Shown here piece after piece: positions 20,360 through 28,861 of a stretch of 28,861 nucleotides of DNA. The stretch is from Sperchopsis tessellata (taxonomy: Eukaryota; Arthropoda; Insecta; Coleoptera; Hydrophilidae), in assembly GCA_033557685.1 (NCBI GenBank), contig JAWQRN010000506.1, positions 1-28,861 of the forward strand, in the 5' to 3' direction. How positions within the stretch are numbered: the first letter of the stretch is position 1; each line of letters opens with the position of its first letter. The translations under genes were made by a program, and so were the position numbers. Below the pieces are notes generated by a model. That model ran no database searches. It was not told the origin of the DNA and saw nothing but the letters and a program-made list of their open reading frames with translations.

Positions 20360-20845
20360 GGGTTGGATTTTACGAGTCATCATGAAGCTGTCATTGATGT
20401 AAAGGAGAGTTAATGAAGAAGTGAGTCTGAGTCTCAGCTAACTAGTGTGCGCATTCTACTTACCGGCAATGTATCAATCCCGGCTATGTCTGAAATAATT
20501 CGAGCTAAGACTGAAAGAGAAATAAAAGATTGCCTTTTGGACCTTACTGAATCTTGTATTGATAATCCAATCAAGAAAAGAGTTCTTGTAAGAAAAGACC
20601 CAGTTAGGTGCCGAGATATAATTCCTGTTCGTATATTGAACACTAATGGGTTTCCGATAAATCTAAATGAAGGAAATGTATTGGGAACTCTAGAACTAGC
20701 CGTCTTAGTTGTCCGATGTGAAGAAGATGCAGTGCACATAAATGATAGTTTAAGATTATGCGAAGAAATTAAAAGCATAATTGCCGATAATGTAAATAAT
20801 TTATCACCAACAGAAGAAAAAGAAGTGTCATATCTTCTAAAATAA
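20360..20845 (+). pseudogene. Gypsy pol: protease C-terminus and linker
   Basis: 20360-20407 reads GLDFTSHHEAVIDVKE, the conserved end of Gypsy aspartic proteases (I-L-G-L-D-F...IDV). After two adjacent stops, the same frame is open from about 20414 to 20845. It includes ILLTGNVSIPAMSEIIRAKT, then a linker with KRVLVRKDP and IIPVRILNTNGFPINLNEGN, the segment that joins protease to reverse transcriptase. The active-site D-T/S-G motif is not visible. This is the longest open frame in the element (about 130 codons). Confidence 0.85.
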
Positions 20846-20892
20846 TTCCAAGCCATTTTTGACACCGGAGTGCCACTGCAATTAAGAAAAAT

Positions 20893-21440
20893 CTGAGGCG
20901 TTTACCCCTAGCTAAATGACTAGAAGCCGACAATATGTTGAAGAAGATGCAGTAGGAGAGCTTCATAGAGCATTCCAGTAGTCCTTCAATCTCATCTGCT
21001 GTCCAAATATCAAAGAAAAATGGCCTACCGGATTTTGTGTAGACAATAGGACTGAACGATGCAATGAAGAAGGATTTTTACCCTTTGCTAGGAATAGCGA
21101 CATCTTGGTCAATGGTTCTTCAAATTATACTTGGACAATTCAATGCAACAGCAACTTTTGAAAAACTTATGGATCTGGTTCTCAAGTACTTATCTTAGGA
21201 GACACATCTGAAGAATATTTGAAGAATTGGGAAGAGCTTGATTTGATTGATTGGTGAACCCCCATTTGAAACTCGGCCCAAAGAAGTGCCACCTATTTAA
21301 GAAGAAAGTAAAACAACTCGGAGATGTGGTTTCCACCGGAGGTGTAGCAACAGATCCCAATAAAATATCAATGGTGGAAAAATAGCCAACTCTGGGGAAT
21401 AAGCATGGCAAACAAAGTTTTTGAGACACTGTACTTACTA
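20893..21440 (+). pseudogene. Gypsy pol: reverse transcriptase
   Basis: Readable blocks are LRRLPLAK and the IEHSSSPSISSAVQISKKNG entry motif near 20893-21020, FCVDNRT near 21030 (family FCVDYRKLN), NATATFEKLMDLVL near 21140-21180, and PHLKLGPKKCHLFKKKVKQL with DVVSTGGVATDP near 21260-21360. Between LMDLVL and the E-E-x-L-K-N block the catalytic Y-x-D-D is missing, apparently by deletion, and the first palm block (LDLxSGYWQ) is also missing. The enzyme cannot be active. Confidence 0.85.
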
Positions 21441-21574
21441 TCTAAGACTTATCCAGGGTTCGCTAATATAGCTGTCTTTGCATATAGTGGCGGAAGAAAC
21501 AAGAAAATTTGAATGGACAGAAGTTTGCCAGGAGGAATTCGATGAATTGAAGATACTCTTAACTAAGGCTCGCT

Positions 21575-21965
21575 CCAATCTATAGTTATCCTCGAATAAA
21601 CGGACAGTTCATTTTGGACACTGAAGCTAGCAACACCGGAATTGAGCCCGTACTATCACAAATACAGTAAGACCAAGAAACAAGGAATGGTTACTTCAGT
21701 AAGACCCTCTCAAATCCTCGAAAGAACTTCTGGTCGTTGTAAAATCTATAGAACACTTCCATAAGTATTTGTATGGAAGGCATTTCCTTCTTAGAACAGA
21801 TCATTCTACCCTACAATGGCTTCTTCGCTTACAAAATCCAGAAGGTCAGATTGCTAGGTCGCTGGAAAGGCTCCAAACATATCACCGAACACCATAGAGA
21901 TAAGATTTAAATTAACGCCAATGATCTGGCAAGAAGACCCTGCTCATTGGAATGTAAAAATTTTC
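21575..21965 (+). pseudogene. Gypsy pol: RNase H domain
   Basis: The frame near 21585-21660 reads GQFILDTEASNTGIEPVLSQ, the RNase H entry (family D-T-D-A-S-N-x-G-I-G-A-V-L-S-Q), with E in place of the first catalytic D. It continues with YFSKTLSNPRKNFW, then FHKYLYGRHFLLRTDHSTLQ (D of the TDH motif present), QNPEGQIARSLERLQTYH and NANDLARRPC (family N-x-A-D-A-L-S-R-R-P-C). Several frameshifts separate the blocks. Confidence 0.85.
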
Positions 21966-22214
21966 AACGTCTGGAAGAAAGAACAGTCTCTCAAACAACA
22001 GTCAAGGTAGAAGGATGGACGGCTAGAAAATAATAAGAGCACTGGAAAATAAAGACATAGACCCAATTTTGAACTGGAAGCAGCAAGTGCGATGATCAGC
22101 AAGATAAGAAGTAGCCAATCAGAGCCTAACGGTGAAAACATACTGGGCGCAGTGGAACTCATTGAAGATGGTAAATAGATTGTTTGAAGAGGACATAAGA
22201 TAATTAAAAAGGAG

Positions 22215-23060
22215 ATGCAGATACCATACATTTGGTTCTACCTAAAAAGAAAAGGCAATACATTTTTGAAGAACTGCACAATACGGGTTCAGGATGCCAT
22301 TTAGCTGTAAGGAAAATTGGATCAACTGTCATAACGATGTCAAAGAATTGTGTCAGAGCTGCACAATCAATGCAGCAATTAATGGTACAGAAAGGCTCCG
22401 ATTAAGCAGTGTAACGTAGGGCCGTTCCAAGAGGTCAATACTAGCAACAAATAAATATTGGATTATTTCAGTAAATGATTTCAAGCCTATACCCTATCCA
22501 ACCAGGAAACCTCGACAGCTGCAGATGTGTTGGTTAAGGAGTTCTTAAGCAGATTTTGGGTACCTCTGGAATTCCTTTCTGATCAATGAAGAAACTTTGA
22601 ATCGGCGTTATTCCAGGAGATCTGCAATCTACTTGGTATAGGGAAGAACGTCTTTACAACATCAGTATGATGGGATGGTGGAGATAATGAATTGAACCAT
22701 GAGCATATACCTTTTCAAAGTTGTTTCTGGACAACAATGAGATTGGGACTATACTATATTCACAACCTTGTTCGTAGCAACATCCATATTGCAAGTGATA
22801 TAATGAATGAGAGATAAGATCTACGAGCCGAAGTAGGAAGATTCAAGGAAGCCGAGCTGGTCTGGCTGCATAATCCATAATGCCAGAAAGATATATGCCC
22901 CAAGCTGCAATCATCCTGGGAGGGGCCATATGAAGTAGTGAATAATATTAATAGCCTGGTAACCGAATCAAAAAAACACCACGAGGAAAACCAAAAATCA
23001 AGTACTAGACGAAAAAGCTCTCGAGTTATTCCTGAGGATCTAAGAAGGCCATCAGCTGGA
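22215..23060 (+). pseudogene. Gypsy pol: integrase
   Basis: The zinc-binding end is LHNTGSGCHLA with NDVKELCQSCTIN near 22270-22370, an H-H-C-C arrangement in which the last Cys position reads N. The core is seen as EFLSRFWVPLEFLSDQ and RNFESALFQEICNLLGI near 22540-22640 (the second catalytic D is in SDQ, followed by a stop), then DGMVE-like and LFKVVSG wording. The first catalytic D block (A-L-D-I-A-G-P) is deleted. The C-terminal domain reads AELVWLHNP and PKLQSSWEGPYEVVN near 22850-22945. Multiple stops and frame changes are present. Confidence 0.85.
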
Positions 23061-23165
23061 TGCTATGGTGATAATAGAGCAAGATGAAGATCTGTTCGGT
23101 GCCAGTCAGGAGTGATCACGTGCACATGTATGGCAGCTGATCTAAAGATGTCCCGAGGTATTACC

Positions 23166-23546
23166 ATGGAGTTCCGCGCGTGATTTCAGGAACTTTATGA
23201 ACTATATAGCCAACTCAAATCCGGTCAGCAAATTCTGCAATTAGTATCTTGTCAAGAAATGGAAGTTTCATCTGCAGCCAACCTATCGAGAGATGTAGTC
23301 ATCGCTCGCTGCAGATGAGTACCCAACAGAAAGGTTGCGATACATTAGCCATTCCAATACTTGTATATATACCCGAAGGCTGAGTTGAAAAGTGGTCAAA
23401 ATATGAGAGAATTCATATTCAAGAATTTTGACGTGAAGATTGTTGTGTACCACTTACCGTCGAAAAAACTTCGTGCCAAGAGCAACTTGGGCTGTTATTT
23501 CTACTATTATTCAATCTACGAAAAATATGAATCCTGGGATTACTGA
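23166..23546 (+). pseudogene. Extra ORF between integrase and 3' LTR, unknown function
   Basis: An ATG at 23166 opens a frame of about 126 codons that is continuous except for stops at 23181-23183 (TGA), 23316-23318 (TGA) and 23346-23348 (TAG). Both TGA codons fit CGA-to-TGA change, that is, CpG decay of an Arg codon. Readable parts are QELYELYSQLKSGQQILQLV, QEMEVSSAANLSRDVVIARC and IVVYHLPSKKLRAK, and the end is rich in Tyr. No signal peptide or membrane segment is visible, so it does not look like an envelope protein, although it occupies the env position. I recognise no domain. Confidence 0.6.
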
Positions 23547-23727
23547 CATGAACCATCGGCGAGATTTTAAAGCGACGACATTGTCCAAAGTTAGCATACA
23601 ATAGGTGCCATTTCAACATCAGCAACAAAAGAACAGAAATTGTTGGTTTTCGGGAGGGCCAATCCTCAGGATGCCTTATTGCCCTTTCAAAGACAGTTCT
23701 AGATGAACAGATCTAAGAAGGAGGCCA

Positions 23728-23987
23728 TGTTATGAAATTACTGCGGTATCTACGCCACTAGATATCACCAGTAAACTCCAGTACATTCTAGAAGCTAGAC
23801 GTGGAAAACAGACACTGAAAGGGAATCAGTTCAGAGCTGCCTGGAATAGTGAATTACGATACCGCTCGGCTATATAAACAGTACGGTTGCAGTCCGACCA
23901 CTGTGCGATACCAAGTTGAATCGATAAGGGTTCTCCTTGTAGTTCAAAATAAGTCTACTACGTGTTTCGGCACAGTATTCTACTACA
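23728..23987 (+). repeat. Putative 3' LTR of the Gypsy element (260 bp)
   Basis: A purine-rich tract AAGAAGGAGG at 23715-23724 is followed by TGTTATG at 23728. The segment contains a TATATAAA box at 23871-23878 and ends at a CA (23986-23987), with AAAATAAG shortly before as a weak poly-A signal. Start TG, end CA, promoter box and polypurine tract all fit an LTR. Without a 5' LTR copy the exact 3' boundary is a guess; GTGTTTCGGCACAG at about 23962-23975 lies close to it. Confidence 0.6.
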
Positions 23988-24639
23988 TAAATCTTATTTA
24001 GGAAGTACATAGGTTAGAAAAATACTGCAATTTATTAGATGTTACGCACTAAGTAGTAAAAGAAATAATTAACATAAAAAACGTAACCAATTAACAAATA
24101 ATGACCGACAAGACATATATAATGTTAGTTAATAACATCATAATATCTTATAAATCATATTCATATCAAAACATACTTTACAATTAAAAATAACCTAAAA
24201 CCAAATAAACAAGAATATAACCAAACGCATATAAATTAAACACACGCTTTCCATTTACAGCCATTCATTCTTATTTTAATTTCTAACATTTCGTTTACAT
24301 TCATGGGCCACCCACTAATAACAAAGATAATCATGTCTACGATGTACTCAAAAATTACCTCACCTTATTTCAACTTAATACCAAAATGCCGCCGCGTAAA
24401 CCGACAGTCAAACTGAAGTAGACATATAAAAAATGTTTAACTCTATAAAATTTTAATGTTTATCAATTTTATTTAAGTAAAAGTACAGCCTGTATAATGT
24501 ATAAATAGTATCCTCAGTAACAACAGAATTACAGGAATTTTATATGTATTACAAGGTAGCCACTAGCAAATGGATGATGGTGTATTAAACATTTTATTAA
24601 TTAAATTATAAAGAGGAAAACGTATCATCGAAACGTCAA
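23988..24639. other. No recognisable gene; very AT-rich
   Basis: I see no conserved motif. The end near 24620-24640 carries CGAAACGTC (24629-24637), an isolated match to a motif found in the repeats at 4697, 15882 and 16106, directly next to the probable 3' end of the LINE that follows. Confidence 0.45.
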
Positions 24640-26045
24640 AGAAAATAATGACTTTTATTTATATACAGCACCATTAAATCCCAAAATTAACACAAGTATA
24701 AATTATCATAATCAAGATTATCAGCCATTATTCATTCACTGATGTACAAAGGCCTCCCCAAGTTCCTTCCACTCATCACGGTGGTGCGTTCTTCTTATCC
24801 AAGTGACTCCCAAACAACTTCTGAGTTCTCTGTCCTACCAGTCATTGGGTCTTTGTCTTGGTCTTATGTTGTCTCTTGGTTCTCACAGTGTTTTCTTTGA
24901 CCATCGATGATCTGATCGTCTTCCAAAATATCCTGTCCATGTTCACTTCTATGTCTGCAATGTCCCTATAACATCCCTGACCTTAATCTGCCTTCTATTC
25001 CATGCTTCTGTCACTAATTCTCAAAATTTTTATATGTCTTTAATACTTCTTTGTATTGTTTGGAGCTGTATATGCGAGGCCTTTAATGCACAAGTCTCAG
25101 GCGTACGTCACAGGCAAAATACACTGATCGAAAACACTATGTTTCAAACACAAAGGCCTCTGCGATTTAATATGTTACTTAAACGTCCAGTTGTACTCCA
25201 TGCAAATTTTGTTCTTCCAGGTATCTCTAAAGAAATATCTCCATACATCGTTATCAACTGCCCAAATACATGTATGATATTACGGTTTCGGTTACTATGC
25301 CATGATGTACACATTGTCTAGCATGCATTGAGTATAATTTTCTGTTTACTAAGATTCATCCTAAGGCCTACATTCCTACTTTCAGAATCCAGATAGTCTG
25401 TGCAAATAACATATCATCTGCAAATCTCAAATGATTAAGATATTCTCCTTTCACTTTAACGCCCCCAATTAAGTTTCCGGAACATATACTTTGAAGCTGT
25501 ACTGAACAACTTGGGCGATATGGTGTCTCCTTCGCTAACACCTTTTTGAATACAAACAGTTTCCGTTTCTTGATGAAATTGAACGTTTAATGTTGTATTT
25601 TCATAGATGTTTTAAATTAGCAGATGGAATGCAATTTTGAAACAAAGCTTTAATACCTGCAGATGTCTTGATCGAGTCAAATGCTTTCCGAAAAAACCTG
25701 CCTGTTCTTTGGGTTGGTATGAATAGATCTGGTCTGTACGGCGATTCGTACTTATTTTGGTAAGGATATTGTAAACCACAGATGTGAGACTGATCTGTTT
25801 TGTTTATATGCATGACGTATACAGTTTTTCCAGAACTGTATATTTCTTATCTCCAGCAATGTTTAGTACGCCAATGTTGATCCCTTCTTCTCCTGGTGCT
25901 TTTCCAAACTTAATTGATTTTAGAGCATGTGCAACTTCTGAGGGTGATATTGGTGGAGCGTCTGTCTCTGAAGAGATGTATACATGGCTACGTTTATGTC
26001 GATATAGTTCTTGGTAATACTTTCTCTCTATATTCTACCTTTTTA
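24640..26045 (-). mobile_element. RTE-like LINE, 3' part with reverse transcriptase
   Basis: On the minus strand the order is: YYQELYRHKRSHVYISSETD and KSIKFGKAPGEEGINI near 26030-25880 (RT entry); a NYRP-like remnant, then FFRKAFDSIKTSAGIKAL near 25700-25640; HLRFADDMLFAQ near 25430-25395 with the catalytic F-A-D-D intact; and the C-terminal tail DHRWSKKTL, RQRPNDW, HHRDEWKELGEAF near 24900-24740. The AATAAAAGTCATTATTTTC run near 24660-24640 is a plausible 3' end. A deletion joins the fingers region directly to the FDSIK block, and frameshifts are frequent. The tail matches the copy at 18300-18535. The RTE-like label rests on the endonuclease wording of that other copy. Confidence 0.8.
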
Positions 26046-26599
26046 TCTTAGATTTACATTTTAATTATCTATGCTGCCTTTGTAGGGTCTTGTTATGTTG
26101 TTAATTTTCAACTCATTTTTATCTGCTCCACTCCTGCCGTATCTGTTATTATATGAAATATATTATCGACAACATTATATTCTTCCAGAGCAGCTAATTC
26201 GTATTTAACCTCTAATTGAAATACTTTTGATTAGATTTTAGATGGTCCAAGTTAAATTATCATTATCACAGTTGTTAGTTAATTTCAATCTTTTTAATTT
26301 TACTTTTAAACAACACGGTAATCGCTTCCAGTATCAAAGCAGTTAAAAACTGTGTAGTCTTGAATTAGTGAGTATATAGTCAATCTCGTTTCTAGTGTTG
26401 TTTGAGCCTTACCGGGTCTATTTGTGTGATGTTTAATAGCAAACATGGTATTTGTTTTATACTGACTCATTAATTCTGTAAATTACAAGTCTCGTTCATT
26501 TATACTTCCAGAGCCGAAGATACATACAACCTGATCTCCTGGTTGGTTTGCTCCTACTTTTCAGCTCTAATGAAAATGTGCTGCTTGTTTGGGCATATA
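26046..26599. other. No clear gene; possible 5' continuation of the LINE
   Basis: Minus-strand reading of 26046-26160 has weak resemblance to the linker before a LINE reverse transcriptase, but stops are frequent. 26160-26500 is AT-rich and unassigned. The minus-strand open frame that begins in the next feature continues through 26496 without transposase motifs. Confidence 0.4.
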
Positions 26600-26960
26600 G
26601 AGGTATCCCAATAAGAGCACCGGATTTAGTTTTTGAATTAAACACATTATTTATTCGAAAAGTGATAATATTGTTAGTTCGTTGTGGATCCATTGTGGCA
26701 AGAACACGTTGTATTTCCGCTTTAAGCTCAGACATTGTTTGTGGCTTATTAACATACACATGCGACTTCAAAAAACTCCAAAGAAAGAAATCACATGGTG
26801 ATCTTAGCAAAATTGTCGTTCACTAGTTGATGTTCTATCAACCAATTAACAAATTCTTTTCACTTAAAATGGTCTGCAGGTTTGAGTTCTTGTGTCAGTT
26901 GGATCTTTGTAGACATGCAGATCTAGATCTTTTCCGAGAATTCACTGTAAGGTGTTTCAT
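26600..26960 (-). pseudogene. Mariner/IS630-like transposase remnant with internal deletion
   Basis: Reading down the minus strand: KIQLTQELKPADHFK, then KEFVNWLIEHQLVNDNFAKI near 26910-26800, matching the helix-turn-helix-to-catalytic linker of a DDE transposase family common in insects (family wording YKIQL-x-QELKP...F-x-x-W...F-x-x-KI-x-FSDEA). A frame change follows, and the text jumps straight to RSPCDFFLWSFLKSHVYVNK and QTMSELKAEIQRVLATMDPQ near 26805-26680. That is the C-terminal segment (family RSPDLTPCDFFLWGYLK). The whole catalytic core with F-S-D-E-A and the second D is deleted. Non-functional. Confidence 0.8.
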
Positions 26961-27661
26961 GAAAGCTAGCTTCAGTAAAGGAACCTAAAATGAAGTAGTG
27001 TGGTGTACAAGTTTGATTGTAAGCATTTTAATTGGTGATATATATGCCATAATCAACAGCAACTGAACAAACATTTAGCCTTATATAAGAGTGATACTAA
27101 ATATCGCCCCTATCCATACACTTTAATTTACCATGTTAATGTTGTGAAACATTAAACCTGAAACAACGTTGATTTTGACAACGCCCAAGACTTAGATATG
27201 GAACACAAGCCTATCATCCTATGCCAATTTCCTGAATTGCAAAACCTCTTTCGTGAACCCTCCACTAAACAATAATAATCAATCATGATTTTTACTTTTT
27301 TAGTAATATCCTAGTTGGTGGCAATAAGTTTTCTAGGTATTTGGTCCTTACATTTATTATTACCATCTTCTTTTTAAATAATTATCATAAATAGTCCATT
27401 CCAATTAGACCTATGTGTCTGCCCATTTTTCGTGGGTAGTTTCACATTTTTCCTGTTCCTGTATAACAATTATTGTTAGCTACCTTTCACAACTGTCCCT
27501 TTTTCTTAAAATATTATCATGCATCATAAGGCCAAATTTCATGACCCCCTTTTTGTTGCCAGTTGTTTACAGTTGCTAAACCGTCATTATGTTTTATGCA
27601 GAATGTGTATTATTAGTGCATAGAGTACATTATGGGATATATAACCCCCCAGAATGAAGCT
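26961..27661. other. No recognisable gene
   Basis: AT-rich, with no conserved motif on either strand. Some minus-strand sequence next to 26960 may be further decayed transposase N-terminus. Confidence 0.45.
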
Positions 27662-27731
27662 CCTTCTAACGTCAGCACTTAACAGAGCCTCTATACAGTT
27701 TCTACATGGAAACAACATTCATATACTTCCT
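27662..27731 (+). repeat. Second copy of the repeat inserted at 4619-4772
   Basis: TAACGTCAGCACTTAACAGA, then GCCTCTATACAGTTTCTACA, then GGAAACAACATTCATATACT correspond base for base, with few differences, to the minus strand of 4705-4640 (GCACTTATCAGAGCCTCTAC...AACAACATTCATATACTT). Orientation is opposite to the first copy. The ends are not defined, because similarity fades on both sides and no target-site duplication is seen. Confidence 0.75.
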
Positions 27732-27815
27732 TTTGAAATTCATTCTGATTTTCGGAGTTTTCCATTTTACTTTACACGTATTTTGTCACTATGTAACATC
27801 CAATGATAATAATTG

Positions 27816-27966
27816 AGAAATCCACAACCCCACACCACATTTTAAAACTGAATTAAGAAAATCGAATAAAATTTATATATTCTATACTATACACGTATAG
27901 AATATATAAATTTTATTCGATTTTCTTAATTCAGTTTTAAAATGTGGTGTGGGGTTGTGGATTTCT
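27816..27966. repeat. Perfect palindrome, 71-bp arms, 9-base loop
   Basis: The left arm 27816-27886 (AGAAATCCACAACCCCACAC...ATTCTATA) is the exact reverse complement of the right arm 27896-27966; the loop is CTATACACG. Not one mismatch was found, whereas every other repeat in the window is diverged. The flanking bases beyond the arms are only vaguely similar, and no target-site duplication is obvious. It could be a very young inverted duplication, a foldback element, a hairpin-RNA locus, or an assembly or template-switch artefact. Confidence 0.95.
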
Positions 27967-28053
27967 TTGAAGTTCTAATGATTGTTGATGACTAGTGGAA
28001 TTCCATATCACTATTACATTTTAACTATTTATACAGAAATAAGACGTAATGTT

Positions 28054-28404
28054 TCATAATAACATGTCGTATTCTAAAATAGTCACGATTTGCAGATTGT
28101 ATGTTTCATTATTTGGAATATCAGGTGACTGTTGTTCTTCCATTACTTGAACATAATAAAATATTTCATTCACCAGTGTATTTACAAACCAATCACAAAG
28201 CTCTTTATGAGAAAGGAATGTTAGTAAAAATACACACCAAACCCACTTGACAGAAGTAAAAATAACTAAAAACCACTTAGAAATCATCCCTGAAGTGAAC
28301 CTGTATCTTGATGTTTTTTTCACAACAAGAAAAACCACCATCAAATACGAATGTGAATTGGAAACGAAAATTCTAATATGAATTTTCCTTTTTATAGAAA
28401 GCAT
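28054..28404 (-). CDS. Unassigned open frame with hydrophobic segments
   Basis: A 116-codon minus-strand frame, the longest in this part. It has two hydrophobic stretches (SYLMVVFLVV and WFLVIFTSVKWVWCVFLLTF) separated by a basic loop, and an acidic C-terminus (VMEEQQSPDIPNNE). I recognise no family, and the AT-rich composition favours chance Phe/Ile/Leu-rich frames. No splice sites or promoter support it. It is kept only because of its length and its closeness to the palindrome. Confidence 0.15.
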   Translation of the reverse strand: MLSIKRKIHIRIFVSNSHSYLMVVFLVVKKTSRYRFTSGMISKWFLVIFTSVKWVWCVFLLTFLSHKELCDWFVNTLVNEIFYYVQVMEEQQSPDIPNNETYNLQIVTILEYDMLL

Positions 28405-28861
28405 AGTTCATACTTTGTAAAACCACACAACACGACACATTGTTCTGTATCAAGATAGACAAAATAAATAAAGTAATAATAATAAAGATAAAAAATTATG
28501 ACTGGCACAGTCATACGGATAGGAAAATATTAAAGACAAATTTTTCCTCTGACTACTACAGTTTCGGAAGGAAGAAGATACAGCACAACAATGTAGGAGC
28601 TATACTCACGTTACCTTTTCGTAACAATCACAGTTGTGAAATTATTTACTATTTGGTAAAAGTAAAACTGACACAACAAAACAAACAAAAATTGCAAATT
28701 AAGAAATTTGTCTGAAAAATAAAATATAAAAACAAATTTACTAAATTGAAATAATTATATTTACATTTATATAACATATTTACACTTTAGATTTAGAACA
28801 TTTTTGTTAATTTACTAGTATATAGGTAAAATTCATATATACATATGTATATATATATATA
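28405..28861. other. No recognisable gene; terminal AT-microsatellite
   Basis: AT-rich, and the plus-strand frame 28440-28715 is Lys/Ile/Asn-rich without motifs. From about 28835 to the right edge the sequence is a TATA/TACATA run that continues out of the window. Confidence 0.5.

Larger units (their letters stand above)
20340..23987 (+). mobile_element. Gypsy LTR retrotransposon, 5'-truncated and decayed
   Basis: The pol domains are collinear on the plus strand in the Gypsy order: protease end, linker, reverse transcriptase, RNase H, integrase, then an extra ORF, a purine-rich tract and one LTR. The order integrase after RNase H separates it from Copia. The 5' LTR, gag and most of the protease are absent; no copy of the 3' LTR sequence was seen upstream. 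Stops and frameshifts occur throughout, and key catalytic blocks are deleted. GC content is higher than in the flanks. It lies in the same region as tan and in the antisense direction to it. Confidence 0.9.

Noticed and set aside
20434..20865. 143-codon minus-strand frame, the longest open frame in the window
   Set aside because: It lies antisense to the Gypsy linker (20360-20845), which has clear family motifs on the plus strand.
21944..22231. 95-codon minus-strand frame with hydrophobic runs
   Set aside because: Antisense to the Gypsy RNase H to integrase stretch; not an independent gene.
24629..24637. CGAAACGTC as another hammerhead-like core
   Set aside because: No CTGA box or stem next to it; an isolated 9-mer near a LINE 3' end.
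26548..26826. 92-codon plus-strand frame
   Set aside because: Shadow of the minus-strand transposase remnant, whose CDFFLW and YVNK motifs are recognisable.
28440..28715. 91-codon plus-strand frame at the right edge
   Set aside because: Low-complexity Lys/Ile/Asn composition typical of AT-rich non-coding DNA.

Overview
This is a eukaryotic, AT-rich, intron-and-transposon landscape, almost certainly from an arthropod and most likely an insect. The reasons are the host gene (three exons of a Tan-type beta-alanyl-dopamine/carcinine hydrolase, minus strand), spliceosomal GT...AG junctions, and a set of decayed elements typical of arthropod genomes: Tigger/pogo, mariner-like, RTE-like and Jockey-like LINEs, Gypsy, a tRNA-related SINE, and the multicopy 'HSHLDFFPENLGAVSDE' family. 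There are no operons, ribosome binding sites, CRISPR arrays or bacterial terminators. The species cannot be told from this sequence.

Layout. 1-75: a repeat end with a hammerhead-like hairpin. 261-515: a tandem duplication. 797-2072: a Tigger transposon (+). 2180-2930: a LINE reverse-transcriptase remnant (-). 3964-5035: a second Tigger (-), interrupted by a short repeat at 4619-4772 with an 18-bp target-site duplication. 5802-6021: a SINE with a 13-bp target-site duplication. 7610-9203: a broken intronless copy of an uncharacterised arthropod family (+). 10646-11032: a direct/inverted repeat complex. 11091-11238: a possible signal-peptide exon (-). 11649-12240: a MITE with pogo/Tigger-type termini. 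14862-15363: a THAP zinc-finger fragment (+), meeting a possible SWIM-protein fragment (-, 15346-15597) tail to tail. 15838-16157: a foldback element. 17244-19292: the tan exons (-), with an RTE-like LINE remnant in one intron. 20340-23987: a 5'-truncated Gypsy retrotransposon (+) with an extra ORF before its 3' LTR. 24640-26045: a second RTE-like LINE (-). 26600-26960: an internally deleted mariner-like transposase (-). 27662-27731: another copy of the repeat inserted in the second Tigger. 27816-27966: a perfect 71-bp-arm palindrome.

How it fits together. The only clearly functional-looking host sequence is tan, whose three exons keep open frames, matching intron phases and good splice sites. 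The terminal tan exon (about 30 residues) was not found downstream, and the N-terminal exons were not found upstream. The simplest reading is that most of the window is transposon-filled intron of one large tan gene, but the flanks could also be intergenic. All transposon coding regions carry stops, frameshifts or deletions. Positions in decayed elements are read by eye from translations and are approximate to a few tens of bases.
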